64,000 bases of DNA, taken from Limibacillus sp. Lineage in GTDB: Bacteria > Pseudomonadota > Alphaproteobacteria > Kiloniellales > CECT-8803. Below the pieces are notes generated by a model. It was given only the letters and a program-made list of their open reading frames with translations. It had not been told where the DNA came from and searched no databases. Both the position numbers and the translations under genes were made by a program. Every line of letters begins with the position of its first letter. Position 1 is the stretch's first letter. Shown here piece by piece: positions 30,683 to 41,102 of the stretch. The stretch spans positions 1 through 64,000 of the forward strand of contig JARRJC010000003.1 in the NCBI GenBank assembly GCA_037379885.1, written 5' to 3'.

Positions 30683-31693
30683 TCAATCCACCAAGCGCCG
30701 CCACTTGGCGACCAACTTGAAGAAATCCTTTATCGGCATCGCCGGCGCGCCAGCAACCTTCTCGCCCGCCGCCAGATCCCGCATCACTCCCGATTTGGCC
30801 GCAACCATCGCACCATCCCCGATCGTCAAATGTCCAGCAATGCCCGATTGCGCCGCCAGGGTGACGAAGTTGCCGAGTTTCGAGCTTCCCGCGACCCCCG
30901 CCTGGGAAACGATGACACAGCCTCTGCCGAGGCGAACGTTGTGCCCGATCTGCACTAAATTATCAATCTTACAACCCGGCCCTATTACCGTATCGGGGGC
31001 AGCCCCACGGTCCACGGTAACATTCGCCCCCAACTCGCATCCATCGCCGATGATCACTCGGCCCAACTGGGGCACATCCTCGTGGCCTGCGGCATCCATG
31101 GCGAAGCCAAACCCGCGCTGACCTATCCTACAACCGCTGTGCAGCGTGACCCGGTTTCCGATCTCGCAAAAAGACAGGGTCACCTGGGGATGCACCCGGC
31201 AGTCCTCCCCAAGAATGACGTTCCGCCCGATATGCACCTGAGCGCCGATGCGCGTCCCTGCGCCGATCTCGGCACCTTCCTCGACGATAGTGAAGGGACC
31301 GACCGAGACACCTTCGCCGAGATGCGCGGCGGGATGAACCGACGCGGACTCGTGAATGCCCGGGTCTCCCGGCGCTTCGGGATAGAAGGCGGCGGCGACC
31401 CGGGCATAGCCACGGTAGGGTTTCGCCGTGACCAGCAGCGCCATGTCCGGCGGCGCGTTCGCCGCTTGATCCGGGGCCAGGATGCACGCGCTCGCCTTCG
31501 AGTCCTTCAACTGAGGCAGATACTTCTTGTTGTCGAGGAAGGTGATGTCGCCTTCGCCCGCTTTGTCCAAGGGGGCAACGTCGCGCAGCTCGTCGACAGC
31601 ATCCGCGTTCCCGGCAATCTCCGCCTCTGCCAGGTCCGCAAGCTCGGAGAGAGCAAACGGTCCTTTGCGCTCAAAGAACCTCGGATCAGCCAT
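30683..31693 (-). CDS. lpxD: UDP-3-O-(3-hydroxyacyl)glucosamine N-acyltransferase
   Basis: Third step of lipid A synthesis, N-acylating the deacetylated UDP-sugar (336 aa). An N-terminal uridine-binding domain (residues 1-105) precedes a left-handed beta-helix of hexapeptide repeats and a short C-terminal helix. The catalytic histidine is H251 in [10 protein letters not shown]. LpxC, the intervening deacetylase, is not in the window. The start is one base after the skp stop, indicating tight coupling. Confidence 0.97.
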   Translation of the reverse strand: MADPRFFERKGPFALSELADLAEAEIAGNADAVDELRDVAPLDKAGEGDITFLDNKKYLPQLKDSKASACILAPDQAANAPPDMALLVTAKPYRGYARVAAAFYPEAPGDPGIHESASVHPAAHLGEGVSVGPFTIVEEGAEIGAGTRIGAQVHIGRNVILGEDCRVHPQVTLSFCEIGNRVTLHSGCRIGQRGFGFAMDAAGHEDVPQLGRVIIGDGCELGANVTVDRGAAPDTVIGPGCKIDNLVQIGHNVRLGRGCVIVSQAGVAGSSKLGNFVTLAAQSGIAGHLTIGDGAMVAAKSGVMRDLAAGEKVAGAPAMPIKDFFKLVAKWRRLVD

Positions 31694-31694
31694 G

Positions 31695-32336
31695 TCATCC
31701 TCCCGATGCGCCGCCGTCAGGGTTGCTGTCGTCTACCGCACCTTCCTCGGGCCCTACAAGCGGTGCATTCAGCGTATCAAAGGGCAGACTGACCTCGGGG
31801 AAGGCCGCGTTCAAGCGCTCAAGGGTTTCTTCCGTGGCGTCCAGTTGAGGCTGATTGTAGATCACGGAGCTCTTGGTTACGACTATTGCCGCGCCCCTCT
31901 CCTTTGCAATAGACGCCACCACGCGCTCCAAGGCTTCCTGCACCGCGCTAAAACCCGACGCATAGAGGCGGTCGAGCGTGGAGCGCTGGTTCTGGACCTG
32001 ACGCTGAAGCTCGGCGATCTTCTGCTGGAAGCTGCGGCGCTCCTGCGCGAAGGCTTCGGCGCTCAGGCTTTCACGGCGCTGGATCAAGGACTGCTCTTCA
32101 GCTCTCAGTTCCTCTTGTTGCTTGACCAACTCCTGCTGGAGCACCTGACGACGTTGATCAATCGCCCTCTGCATCAGTTTTACAGCGTCCGATTCGCGGA
32201 TGATCCGTTGCGCGTCGACGACCATGATGGCGTCGCCGACGCTTTCCTGCGCCCAACTCTGGAAGCTGGGCAGCAACAGCCCAATGCTCAGGAGAACCGC
32301 GCCCAGAAGGCCACGGCGGACACTCGAATAGCTCAT
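31695..32336 (-). CDS. skp: OmpH/Skp-family periplasmic chaperone
   Basis: A 213-residue periplasmic chaperone that holds unfolded outer-membrane proteins for the BAM complex. A signal peptide ends near residue 29 ([13 protein letters not shown]). It is followed by the long, charged, coiled-coil arms of the family ([24 protein letters not shown]) and a Pro/Gly/Asp-rich tail. The ATG at 32336 was chosen because it begins the signal peptide. It follows bamA after 7 nt and precedes lpxD, the classical bamA-skp-lpxD-fabZ-lpxA order. Confidence 0.93.
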   Translation of the reverse strand: MSYSSVRRGLLGAVLLSIGLLLPSFQSWAQESVGDAIMVVDAQRIIRESDAVKLMQRAIDQRRQVLQQELVKQQEELRAEEQSLIQRRESLSAEAFAQERRSFQQKIAELQRQVQNQRSTLDRLYASGFSAVQEALERVVASIAKERGAAIVVTKSSVIYNQPQLDATEETLERLNAAFPEVSLPFDTLNAPLVGPEEGAVDDSNPDGGASGG

Positions 32337-32343
32337 GATCTTA

Positions 32344-34641
32344 TTAGAACCGCGTGCCGAGACTGAAATACAGAAGTTCGTCCTGATCATAGTCTTCCTT
32401 GATCACCGGAATACCAAAATCGATGACCAAGGGCCCAAAGGGCGAATTCCAGGAAAAACCAACGCCGGCCGTCGCTCGAAGGCTGGGGTCGTCATCAACT
32501 GCGAAGTTGTAGGGATGCCCCCAGACCGAACCGAAATCCGTGAAGACCCGGCCCGACAGCCCCAGCTCCTCCGGCAGTCCAAGCGGGAACAGCAGCTCCA
32601 CGGTACCCACCGCGAAGTTCTCGCCGCCGAGCGAGTCGCCGGTCGCCGAGTCCCGGGGGCCGATGCCGCCGCCGCTCTCAAAGCCCCGGAAGAGGCCGCC
32701 GCCGACGAAGAAGCGGTCGCTCAGCGTCGTATCCTGCCCAATACCGAAGATGTTCCCGACGTCGCCGCCGACATGGAGCGTCCATTGGTTGGCGACTGGG
32801 TAGTAGTAGTCGGCCTCAACAGTGTTCTTGATGAAGCGGACATCGCCCCCCAAGCCCGCCAGCTCGGTGATGAACGCCAACCGGTAGCCCTCGGTGGGAT
32901 TAAGGCTGGCATCAAGATCCTGCGTCGAGATGGTGTGCTGGAGAGACGATTGGAGGCGCGTTCCCTGCTCCAGGACAACAGCCTGGGACGCGCCAGCCTG
33001 AACGTCGGTGATCTCCTGCTGTTTCAGGGTATAGCGCCAGAGCTGACGGGTGTTGGGCGAGAGTTGGTAGCCCGCGCGCAGAGACCCGCCGGTATCGATC
33101 TGCTCGAAGGAGGAAGTATCGGTCAAATCCTGGGCTACGCGGAAGAGATCGAAACCGGCGGCAAGGTTGCGATCCAGGAAATAGGGCTCGGTAAAGCTCA
33201 GGTCGACTTCGGATCGTTCACCCGCGATGGTGAAGGACACCTGCGCGTCCTGTCCCCGGCCCAAGAGGTTGCGCTCTCGCAGCGTGATCGAGCCCAAGGG
33301 GCCGACTGAGGACGAGAAACCTGCGCCGAAACTGAGCTCGCCGGTCGACTGCTCCTCGACCTCGATCGTCACCACGCTCCGGTCGGCTGCCGTACCGACC
33401 TCGGTGTCCAGCGACACATCGCTGAAGAAACCCAATCTCTGGATACGGTCGCGCGAGCGCCTGATCTTGGTGGAATTGAAGGCGTCGCCCTCGGCCAGAA
33501 GGAACTCGCGCCGGATCACTTCGTCCCGCGTCCGGTCGTTACCGATGATGTTGATGCGCTCGACGAAGACCTTCGGCCCCTCGTTGATGACGTAGGTGAG
33601 CCCGATGATGTAGTCGACCGAGTTCTTGTCGACGCGCGGCGCGATATCGACGAAGGCGTAGCCCTGGTTGCCGACGGCTTCTGTCAGGTTCTCCACTGTC
33701 TCATCGACCTGCGAGGCATCGTACCAGTCGCCTTCCTCGGTAACGATCAGGTCGCGCACGCTCTCGACATCCAGGCCGCGCAGGCTGCTCTCGATGTCGA
33801 TCGCACCGAAGACGTAGCGCGCGCCCTCCTCCACCACGAAGGTGATGATGAAGCTGTCGCGCTCGGGCGTCAGTTCCGCCGTGGTGTTGAGCACCTGGAA
33901 GTCGGCGTAGCCTTCGCTCCGGTAGAAGTCGGTCAGAAGCTGTTCGTCGAACTGCAAGCGGTCCGGATCGTAGCTGTCGGTGGTGGCGAGGAAGTTCCAG
34001 GAGCTGTACTCCTGAGAGATAACCACGTCCTCCAACTCGCCATCGGAGAAGGCCCGGTTGCCGACGAAGTTGATCGCCGAGATGGTGGTCAAGGGGCCTT
34101 CGTCGATCTCAAAGACCAGATCGACGCGGTTCTGCGGCTGGCGGATGATCTTCGGTTCCACAACGGCGCCAAAACGACCCTGCCGCCGGTACAACTCGCG
34201 GATCCGCTCGGCGTCGCTCAGGGCCTTCGCCCGGGTGAAGACGCGCGCGGGCCGCAGCTCGGTCTCGGAGCGCACCGTCTCGTCATCGATGCGCAGGTTG
34301 CCCTCATAGGCGATGCGGTTGATGGTCGGGTGTTCGGAGACCACGACGATCAGCGTGTCGACATCGCGCCGCAGGGTGACGTCCTCGAAAAAGCCGGTAT
34401 CGAAGAGGCGCTTCAGCGTTTCGTTCAAGGTGACGGGGTCGAACTGGTCACCCGGCGAGACCGTCATGTAGGTCCGCACGGTTTGGGGGTCGATTCGAAG
34501 GCTTCCCTCGATCCGGATCTCCTCGATCGTCCCGCCGTCCAGCAAGGTCTGTGCTTCCACCCGCGGAGTCGCGACCTCCAGAGCCGCCAATACAAGCAGC
34601 GCCGCAGAGAGAATCCCAGCGATACGGCGGATAGACGACAC
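32344..34641 (-). CDS. bamA: Outer membrane protein assembly factor BamA
   Basis: Core of the BAM machine, which folds beta-barrels into the outer membrane (765 aa). A signal peptide (residues 1 to about 30) is followed by five POTRA domains to about residue 420 and a 16-strand barrel. The substrate-binding signature VRGF-like loop appears as LFRGFESGG, and the protein ends in a terminal Phe (SLGTRF), itself a barrel-insertion signal. The gene lies between rseP and skp, a conserved arrangement. Confidence 0.97.
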   Translation of the reverse strand: MSSIRRIAGILSAALLVLAALEVATPRVEAQTLLDGGTIEEIRIEGSLRIDPQTVRTYMTVSPGDQFDPVTLNETLKRLFDTGFFEDVTLRRDVDTLIVVVSEHPTINRIAYEGNLRIDDETVRSETELRPARVFTRAKALSDAERIRELYRRQGRFGAVVEPKIIRQPQNRVDLVFEIDEGPLTTISAINFVGNRAFSDGELEDVVISQEYSSWNFLATTDSYDPDRLQFDEQLLTDFYRSEGYADFQVLNTTAELTPERDSFIITFVVEEGARYVFGAIDIESSLRGLDVESVRDLIVTEEGDWYDASQVDETVENLTEAVGNQGYAFVDIAPRVDKNSVDYIIGLTYVINEGPKVFVERINIIGNDRTRDEVIRREFLLAEGDAFNSTKIRRSRDRIQRLGFFSDVSLDTEVGTAADRSVVTIEVEEQSTGELSFGAGFSSSVGPLGSITLRERNLLGRGQDAQVSFTIAGERSEVDLSFTEPYFLDRNLAAGFDLFRVAQDLTDTSSFEQIDTGGSLRAGYQLSPNTRQLWRYTLKQQEITDVQAGASQAVVLEQGTRLQSSLQHTISTQDLDASLNPTEGYRLAFITELAGLGGDVRFIKNTVEADYYYPVANQWTLHVGGDVGNIFGIGQDTTLSDRFFVGGGLFRGFESGGGIGPRDSATGDSLGGENFAVGTVELLFPLGLPEELGLSGRVFTDFGSVWGHPYNFAVDDDPSLRATAGVGFSWNSPFGPLVIDFGIPVIKEDYDQDELLYFSLGTRF

Positions 34642-34707
34642 GTTCCCCCCTTTTTCCCCTCATCGGACGCGGTAGCCGAGGTCTCCGGCCTCACCGAACC
34701 CGCCGCC

Positions 34708-35838
34708 TCAGCCCGAGAAGTAGTTCCAGACCGGCAGATTGGAGATGTCGTTCCAGGTTACGAAGAGCATAAGACCTAGTACCAGAGCCAATCCAATGCG
34801 GAAACCATATTCTTGGGCCCGCTCGCCCAGAGGCTTCCCGCGGACCGCTTCAAAGGCATAGAAAAGCAGGTGCCCGCCATCCAGCATCGGGATCGGGAAG
34901 AGGTTGATCAGCCCGAGATTGATCGAGAGCACGGCGGCGAACCAAATCGCGGTACCGATGCCCAGGTCCACGGCCTGCCCTGACATCTGAGCAATCCTGA
35001 TCGGGCCGCCCAGTTCCTCGGCGCTGCGGTCCCCGGTAATGATCTGTCCGACGGCTTTCAGCGTGCCGATGGAGAGGTTCCAGGTTTCGGTGAAAGCCGC
35101 CAGCACCGCGGTCGCGGGTCCGACCTCGCGATACTCGACCCCACTGCGCCCAACACCCAGGTATCCCCGCGTGCTGCTGTTGCCCATGCGGTCTTCGATC
35201 TTGTCGGAGCCGATCTCGGTTGGCAGGACGATCTCCTGCCCCGCCCGCAAGACCGTGAAATCCAGCGTTTCGCCGGGCGTGGTGAGCGCAACGATCCTCT
35301 GCAGGTCCTCGAAACGCTCAACGGCTTGGCCATCAACGGCGATGATGCGGTCGTCAGGCTCGAAACCCGCCGCCAGCGCCGGGCTGTCCGGCTTCACATC
35401 CCCAATGACGGGCGGCGTATAGGGCTGGCCGTTGAAGACGAACAGCCCGGCCAGCATGACGATCGCGAGCAGGAAGTTGGCGATGGGGCCCGCCGCCACC
35501 ACGGCGGTTCGCTGCCCCAAACGCTTGTGATGGAAGGATACCTCCTTCTCCTCGGGCGTCATGTCGCGAAGGCTGCCATCCGGCGTGCTGGCGGCGTCAG
35601 AGTCGCCGAACATCTTCACATAACCGCCGAGCGGCAGCAGCGAGACCTTCCAGCGCGTCCCGGCCTTGTCGTTCCAGCCGAAGATCTCCTTGCCGAAGCC
35701 GATGGAGAAGACCTCGACCTTCACGCCGTTCCAGCGCGCCACGAGGTAGTGACCCATCTCGTGCACGAACACCAGGATCGACAGGATGATCAGGAAGGGG
35801 ATGACGAAGTTCTGTATCCCCGAGAAAATTTCAAACAT
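34708..35838 (-). CDS. rseP: RIP metalloprotease RseP
   Basis: A site-2 intramembrane zinc protease that cleaves anti-sigma factors and leftover signal peptides (376 aa). The first membrane helix carries HEMGH (H26, E27, H30), one PDZ domain lies near residues 125-200 (SPALAAGFEPDDRIIAVDG), and the third zinc ligand is in PIPMLDGGHLLFY. The ATG at 35838 begins the hydrophobic helix; the open frame extends 16 codons further with no support. 122 nt separate it from dxr and 66 nt from bamA. Confidence 0.96.
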   Translation of the reverse strand: MFEIFSGIQNFVIPFLIILSILVFVHEMGHYLVARWNGVKVEVFSIGFGKEIFGWNDKAGTRWKVSLLPLGGYVKMFGDSDAASTPDGSLRDMTPEEKEVSFHHKRLGQRTAVVAAGPIANFLLAIVMLAGLFVFNGQPYTPPVIGDVKPDSPALAAGFEPDDRIIAVDGQAVERFEDLQRIVALTTPGETLDFTVLRAGQEIVLPTEIGSDKIEDRMGNSSTRGYLGVGRSGVEYREVGPATAVLAAFTETWNLSIGTLKAVGQIITGDRSAEELGGPIRIAQMSGQAVDLGIGTAIWFAAVLSINLGLINLFPIPMLDGGHLLFYAFEAVRGKPLGERAQEYGFRIGLALVLGLMLFVTWNDISNLPVWNYFSG

Positions 35839-35960
35839 ACCGGCAGTAACTCGCTTTTCTGTACGGTCGTGTTGCTCAGGCCTCAATCCCCGCTGGGTGT
35901 ATGCCAGCCGAGGACCCTAGAGCAATAGATAGTGCGTCTGCGGGCGTGCGCCATGAGAGA

Positions 35961-37139
35961 TTAAGAGGAGGCGGCCAGCTTCGGCAAGGAGGCTCTCGCC
36001 ATCTCCCTCGTGCGCCCGTCCAAGGCGATCACCTCTTCGATGCTCTCCGGCGTGTCCTCGCGGCTTTGCTCCAGGCAATCCTCCACCAGGGCGGCGATCT
36101 CAAGATAGCCGATCCGCCCGGCCAGGAAGGCCTCCACCGCGATCTCGTTGGCCGCGTTCAGGATCGCCGGCGCGGCCCCGCCCGCCTTCAAGGCCTCGCG
36201 GGCCAGACGCAGCGCCGGGAAACGCTCGGCGTCGGGCGCGAAAAAATTCAGCTGCGCGATCTCCGCAAGGTCGAGCCGCTTGACCGGTGCTGCGATCCTC
36301 TTGGGCCAGCCGAGAGCGTAGGCGATCGGCGTGCGCATGTCCGGCATGCCCATCTGCGCCAGGACGGAGCCGTCCCGGTAGGCCACCAGCGAATGGATCA
36401 CCGATTGGGGGTGAACCAGGATGTCGATCCGGTCTTCCGGCAGCCCGAAGAGATGATGCGCTTCGATCAGCTCCAAGCCCTTGTTCATCATGGTGGCCGA
36501 ATCCACCGAGATCTTCGCGCCCATGTCCCAGTTGGGGTGCGCGCAGGCCTGCCGGGGCGTCACTCCCGCCATGGCCGCGCGGTCCAGCGAGAGGAAGGGA
36601 CCGCCCGAGGCCGTCAGGATGATCCGCTCCACGCTGTCGCGCTGCTCGCCGTCCAGGACCTGGAAGATGGCGTTGTGTTCGGAATCGACGGGCAGCAGCG
36701 TGGCGCCGCAGCGCGCGACCTCCCGCGTCACCAGGTGACCCGCGCAGACCAGGGACTCCTTGTTCGCCAAGGCCACCGCGGCGCCGCGCCGCACCGCGCT
36801 CAAGGTCGGCGCCAGCCCGGCGGCCCCGACAATGGCGGACATGACCAGTTCGGCCGGCCGGCCGGCGGCCTCGCAGAGCGCTTCCGGTCCGGCCGCCGCT
36901 TCGATGCCGCTGCCCGAAAGCGCCTCTTTCAGCGTGGCGTACTGAGCAGGGTCGGCCACCACGGCGAGCTTGGCGCCGAAGCGCTTGGCCAACTCGGCGA
37001 GTTGGGTGGCGTTGCCATTCGCCGTCAGGGCTTCGACGTCGAAGAGGTCGGGATGATGGGACACCACATCCAGCGTCGAGGCGCCGACCGACCCGGTCGC
37101 GCCCAGCACCGTGATCCGCCGGGGCTCAGAGCCAGCCAT
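35961..37139 (-). CDS. dxr: 1-deoxy-D-xylulose 5-phosphate reductoisomerase
   Basis: Second step of the MEP isoprenoid pathway, making 2-C-methyl-D-erythritol 4-phosphate with NADPH (392 aa). The NADPH-binding loop is VLGATGSVGASTLD near the N-terminus. The metal and substrate region includes PVDSEHNAIFQ, TASGGPF and MGAKISVDSATMMNKGLE. It overlaps cdsA by 14 nt. It supplies precursors used by the neighbouring uppS. Confidence 0.97.
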   Translation of the reverse strand: MAGSEPRRITVLGATGSVGASTLDVVSHHPDLFDVEALTANGNATQLAELAKRFGAKLAVVADPAQYATLKEALSGSGIEAAAGPEALCEAAGRPAELVMSAIVGAAGLAPTLSAVRRGAAVALANKESLVCAGHLVTREVARCGATLLPVDSEHNAIFQVLDGEQRDSVERIILTASGGPFLSLDRAAMAGVTPRQACAHPNWDMGAKISVDSATMMNKGLELIEAHHLFGLPEDRIDILVHPQSVIHSLVAYRDGSVLAQMGMPDMRTPIAYALGWPKRIAAPVKRLDLAEIAQLNFFAPDAERFPALRLAREALKAGGAAPAILNAANEIAVEAFLAGRIGYLEIAALVEDCLEQSREDTPESIEEVIALDGRTREMARASLPKLAASS

Positions 37140-37950
37140 GGCCCGCGTCCCGAAGCAGGTAGACCAAAGCGGCCACGCCCAGTGAAGCCATCAGCAATCC
37201 GTCCACTCTATCCAAGAGTCCTCCATGGCCCGGGATCAAATGGCTCGCGTCCTTGACCCCGAAATAGCGCTTGATGCCAGATTCAAGGAAATCGCCCGCT
37301 TGCGCAACCACCGCCAGCAGAGCGCCCAGGACGAGCAGCGCCAAAGGGTCCCACGGCTCCACCAGCAACCCCGCGATCAGGCTCACGGTGCCAGACGCCG
37401 CCATGCCGCCCAGCAGACCGGCCCAGGTCTTCTTCGGGCTGATGCTCGGCAGCAGCTTGGGCCCGCCTATGCCACGCCCTGCCGCGTAGGCGCCGACATC
37501 GGTCGCCCACACCGCCGTCATGACCCAGAAGGCGAGCGCCAGGCCTTCCGGCTGACCGCGCAGCCAGAGAAAGGAAAAACAGGCCATCGGCAAGTATACG
37601 GACCCGAGGAAAAGCAGCCTGGGCGAGCCGCCGACCCGCTGCCCGATCAGCGTCACCAAGGCCGCGGAGACTGCCAGGACGCCGAGCCCGGGCTCAGTCC
37701 CGAGCTGGCGCAGCGCGAAGAGCGATGCCAGCGTCCCCACCAGGATCACCGCCAGGACCACGCCCTTCTTCTGATGATCGCAGAGCAGCGCCCATTCGGC
37801 GGCAAGAATGGCCAGCCCCGCGTAAACGAGCAGATCGAGATAAGGCGACCCGAAATAGAGCGCCAGCAGAACGGGCGGCGCCATGACCAGCGCCGCCAGG
37901 GCACGCGGCAGGAGGCCGCTGCTGGATTTATCAGGCTGAGACGCTTGCAC
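37126..37950 (-). CDS. cdsA: Phosphatidate cytidylyltransferase
   Basis: Makes CDP-diacylglycerol, the branch point of phospholipid synthesis (274 aa). It is an integral membrane protein with about seven or eight hydrophobic helices. The C-terminal family signature is present as SGIKRYFGVKDASHLIPGHGGLLDR-like sequence, here with the key GVKD and GHGG(L/I)LDR(V/F)D elements. It overlaps uppS by 20 nt and dxr by 14 nt, so the three are translationally coupled. Confidence 0.96.
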   Translation of the reverse strand: MQASQPDKSSSGLLPRALAALVMAPPVLLALYFGSPYLDLLVYAGLAILAAEWALLCDHQKKGVVLAVILVGTLASLFALRQLGTEPGLGVLAVSAALVTLIGQRVGGSPRLLFLGSVYLPMACFSFLWLRGQPEGLALAFWVMTAVWATDVGAYAAGRGIGGPKLLPSISPKKTWAGLLGGMAASGTVSLIAGLLVEPWDPLALLVLGALLAVVAQAGDFLESGIKRYFGVKDASHLIPGHGGLLDRVDGLLMASLGVAALVYLLRDAGHGWL

Positions 37951-38689
37951 CGTAGCGCCTGTCGCGGCGGCGGAACTCCTCGATCGCCGCCGTCAACTCA
38001 GCTTCTCCAAAATCGGGCCAGAGGCAATCCACGAACATCAGCTCGCTATAGGCGGACTGCCAGAGCAGAAAGTTGCTGAGCCGCTGCTCGCCGCTGGTCC
38101 GCAAGATCAGGTCGGGGTCGGGAATGTCACTGGTCCAGAGCCGCTGCTCGAAGGCGCGCTCGTCGATCGCCTCGGGGCTGAGGCGGCCTTCGGCCACGGC
38201 GCGGGCCATATCCTGCATGGCGGCGACCATCTCCTGACGCGAACCGTAGGACAGCGCCATGATCAGGTCCATCTGGGCGTTGGAGCGGGTCAGCCCCTCT
38301 CCCTCTTCGATCAGATCCAGGATTTCCTGGTCGAGACGGCTGCGCTCCCCAACGACCCGCAGGCGGATGCCGTTCTTATGGAGTTCGCGCACCTCGTTCT
38401 TGAGGTACCAGCGCAGCAGGCCCATGAGATCGTTGACCTCGTCCACCGGCCGCTTCCAGTTCTCGGAAGAAAAGCTGTAGAGGGTGAGATAGCGGAGCCC
38501 CATCTTCGTCGCCGCCGTCACGGGGCGGCGGGCGGCGTCGGCGCCCCGCTTGTGCCCCGCCGTGCGCGGCAGACCGCGCGCCTTCGCCCAACGCCCGTTG
38601 CCATCCATGATGACGGCAAGATGCAGCGGGACGCCCTGCTGGTCCGCGCTCTGCTCCAGGTTCTGTCTGCTGGGCTCGACGACCGCCAT
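37931..38689 (-). CDS. uppS: Undecaprenyl diphosphate synthase
   Basis: Extends farnesyl diphosphate with cis-isoprene units to the C55 carrier of peptidoglycan and O-antigen (252 aa). The catalytic aspartate is D29 in IMDGNGRWAK. GHKRGAD, LYSFSSENWKRP and the C-terminal DLILRTSGEQRLSNFLLWQ are family motifs. It starts 2 nt after frr and overlaps cdsA. Confidence 0.97.
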   Translation of the reverse strand: MAVVEPSRQNLEQSADQQGVPLHLAVIMDGNGRWAKARGLPRTAGHKRGADAARRPVTAATKMGLRYLTLYSFSSENWKRPVDEVNDLMGLLRWYLKNEVRELHKNGIRLRVVGERSRLDQEILDLIEEGEGLTRSNAQMDLIMALSYGSRQEMVAAMQDMARAVAEGRLSPEAIDERAFEQRLWTSDIPDPDLILRTSGEQRLSNFLLWQSAYSELMFVDCLWPDFGEAELTAAIEEFRRRDRRYGASVSA

Positions 38690-38691
38690 GG

Positions 38692-39249
38692 TCAGACCTG
38701 CATGATCTCCGCTTCTTTGTGGGCCAGTGTCTCATCGACCGCCTTGATGTGCTGGTCGGTCAACTCCTGTATCTGATCTGCCAGGCGTTTGTGTTCGTCT
38801 TGTGAAATCTCGCCGTCTTTTTCGAGCTTTTTCAGGCGGTCCATGCCGTCGCGGCGCACATTGCGGACCGCCACCCGGCCCTGCTCGGCGTACTTGCTGG
38901 CGATGCGGGACAACTCCTGACGCCGTTCCTCGTTCAAGGCGGGGATCGGCACCCGGATCAACTGACCGTCGCTGGCCGGGTTGAGGCCCAGGCCGGAATC
39001 GCGAATCGCCTTTTCCGTCGCCCCCACGAGGCCCCGGTCCCAGACCTGAACCGTGATCATGCGCGGCTCGGGCACGCTGACCGTGCCGACCGCGTTGAGT
39101 GGCATGGAGCTTCCATAAGCCTCGACCATGACCGGTTCCAAGAGACCGGCCGAGGCCCGCCCGGTACGCAGGCCGGCGAACTCGCGCTTCACCGCTTCCA
39201 GCGCGCCGTCCATGCGCTGTTCGATGTCTTTTAAATTGGGATCAGCCAT
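38692..39249 (-). CDS. frr: Ribosome recycling factor
   Basis: Splits post-termination ribosomes together with EF-G. At 185 aa it has exactly the family length. The three-helix-bundle sequence includes [20 protein letters not shown] and the C-terminal [22 protein letters not shown]. The ATG at 39249 gives the canonical length and MADPNL start; an upstream in-frame start at 39267 would overlap the ribosome-binding site. It lies 14 nt after pyrH. Confidence 0.97.
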   Translation of the reverse strand: MADPNLKDIEQRMDGALEAVKREFAGLRTGRASAGLLEPVMVEAYGSSMPLNAVGTVSVPEPRMITVQVWDRGLVGATEKAIRDSGLGLNPASDGQLIRVPIPALNEERRQELSRIASKYAEQGRVAVRNVRRDGMDRLKKLEKDGEISQDEHKRLADQIQELTDQHIKAVDETLAHKEAEIMQV

Positions 39250-39263
39250 GGGCCGCTCCTCCC

Positions 39264-39989
39264 TCAATCTTCGTCCGTTACAATGGTATACTGCCCGCGC
39301 CCTGCAATCACCTCCGCAAAACCACCGGGGGTGTTGATCGAGAACACGAGGATCGGGATGCCGTTCTCGCGCGACAAGGAAATCGCCGAGTGGTCCATGA
39401 CTCCCAGATCTTCGGTCAGGACGCGGTGATAGTTCAGCTTCTGATAGCGCTTCGCATCGGGGTTCTTGGCAGGGTCGGAGTCGTAGACGCCGTCGACCTT
39501 TGTGCCCTTCAACAGAAGCTCGCAGTTCATTTCAGACGCCCGCAGAGCGGCGGCGGTGTCGGTCGTGAAGAAGGGGTTGCCGGTGCCCGCCGCGAAGATG
39601 ACGATGCGCTTCTTCTCAAGATGGCGCATCGCGCGGCGCCGGATGTAAGGCTCGGCGACCGCCGCCATGGGTATGGCCGACTGCACGCGGGTCGGAAGCC
39701 CCACCTTCTCCAGCGCGTTCTGCATGGCGAGCGAGTTAATGACCGTCGCCATCATTCCCATGTAGTCCGCCGTCGCCCGCTCCATCCCCTGAGCGGCGCC
39801 TGAGAGGCCGCGGAAGATATTGCCGCCGCCGATGACAAGGCAAACCTCCACGCCAAGGTCATAGACCGCCTTCACCTCACGGGCGATGCGCTCCACCGTG
39901 TCGGGGTCCAGGCCATAGTCGCGCCCGCCCATCAGGGCCTCGCCGGAGATCTTCAGCAAAACGCGCTTGTACTTGGCCTCGGAGTCCAT
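39264..39989 (-). CDS. pyrH: UMP kinase
   Basis: Phosphorylates UMP to UDP (amino-acid-kinase fold, 241 aa), typically activated by GTP and inhibited by [15 protein letters not shown] is the nucleotide-binding start, followed by [28 protein letters not shown] and [11 protein letters not shown]. It is separated from tsf by a strong terminator (40036-40070), so pyrH-frr-uppS and the following genes need either read-through or a promoter in the short gap at 39990-40035. Confidence 0.97.
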   Translation of the reverse strand: MDSEAKYKRVLLKISGEALMGGRDYGLDPDTVERIAREVKAVYDLGVEVCLVIGGGNIFRGLSGAAQGMERATADYMGMMATVINSLAMQNALEKVGLPTRVQSAIPMAAVAEPYIRRRAMRHLEKKRIVIFAAGTGNPFFTTDTAAALRASEMNCELLLKGTKVDGVYDSDPAKNPDAKRYQKLNYHRVLTEDLGVMDHSAISLSRENGIPILVFSINTPGGFAEVIAGRGQYTIVTDED

Positions 39990-40035
39990 CGCTTGCCCGT
40001 CCCTCTCTTCGAATCGCTTACGCCGCTCGCGGCGA

Positions 40036-40070
40036 AAAAGAAAGCGCCGCCCTTTTTAGGGGGCGGCGCT
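40036..40070 (-). terminator. Rho-independent terminator after tsf
   Basis: On the minus strand a 10-bp stem AGCGCCGCCC/GGGCGGCGCT (40043-40052 with 40061-40070) and an 8-nt loop are followed by TTCTTTTTC. It lies 52 nt past the tsf stop and separates rpsB-tsf from pyrH. Confidence 0.88.
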
Positions 40071-40121
40071 GCTTCACACAAGATGTGCGATGGTTTTATG
40101 TCGGCTTGCTTCAGCCCCGGA

Positions 40122-41048
40122 TCAGCGTCCGGCCTGTGCGGCGACCTCCGCGGCAAAATCCGACTCTTCGCGCTCGATGCCTTCGCCGAGCTGCATGCGG
40201 GAGAAGCCGACGAGCTTCACCGGCGCGCCGGCCTCGCGGCCCGCGGCCTCGACCGCCTTGCCGACCTTGGTCTCGCCGTCGATGACGAAGACCTGCTCCA
40301 GCAGCACCACCTCTTCGTAGTACTTGCGCAGACGGCCCTCGACCATCTTGCCGATGATCTCCTCGGGCTTGCCGGAGGCGCGCGCCTGCTCCATCAGAAC
40401 TTCGCGCTCGCGGTCCAGCAGGGACTGGTCGAGACTGTCGACGTCGAGCGACTGCGGATTGGTAGCCGCGATGTGCATGGCGACCTGACGCCCGAAGGCC
40501 TGCAGGACGTCTTTATCACCGCTCGACTCCAGCGCGACCAGCACGCCGATCTTGCCGAGGCCCGGAATCTCCTGGTTGTGGACGTAGGTCGCGACCACCC
40601 CGTCGGAGACCGAGAAGGCCGCCGTGCGGCGCAGGCTCATGTTCTCGCCAATCGTGGCGATCATCTTGGTCAACTCGTCTGCGACCGTGCCCTCTCCGCC
40701 CGGATAGGCCATGGCCTTCAGAGCTTCGATGTCGCCATCGGCTTCAAGCGCCAGCTTGGCGACGTTGGAGACGAAGCCACGGAACTGGTCGTTGCGGGCG
40801 ACGAAGTCAGTCTCGGAGTTGACCTCCACCACCGCGCCCGCATTGCCCTCGGACGCAACGCCGACCAGACCTTCAGCGGCCGTGCGGCCCGCCTTCTTGG
40901 CGGCAGCCGCCAGGCCCTTGGTGCGCAGCCAGTCGATGGCCGCCTCGATGTCGCCACCGGATTCGGTGAGCGCCTTCTTGCAGTCCATCATGCCCGCGCC
41001 GGATTTCTCGCGGAGCTCCTTAACAAGAGCAGCCGTAATCTCAGCCAT
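40122..41048 (-). CDS. tsf: Elongation factor Ts
   Basis: Nucleotide-exchange factor for EF-Tu (308 aa). The N-terminal UBA-like domain has [16 protein letters not shown], a core dimerisation region follows ([12 protein letters not shown] and QNPQSL-like sequence), and the C-terminal segment has the coiled-coil motif. It follows rpsB after 54 nt, as in most bacteria, and ends at a strong terminator. Confidence 0.97.
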   Translation of the reverse strand: MAEITAALVKELREKSGAGMMDCKKALTESGGDIEAAIDWLRTKGLAAAAKKAGRTAAEGLVGVASEGNAGAVVEVNSETDFVARNDQFRGFVSNVAKLALEADGDIEALKAMAYPGGEGTVADELTKMIATIGENMSLRRTAAFSVSDGVVATYVHNQEIPGLGKIGVLVALESSGDKDVLQAFGRQVAMHIAATNPQSLDVDSLDQSLLDREREVLMEQARASGKPEEIIGKMVEGRLRKYYEEVVLLEQVFVIDGETKVGKAVEAAGREAGAPVKLVGFSRMQLGEGIEREESDFAAEVAAQAGR

Positions 41049-41102
41049 TTCTCATCCTATCTATCAGAATTGCTCGATAGCCCTATGAAAGAGCTACGAT
41101 AA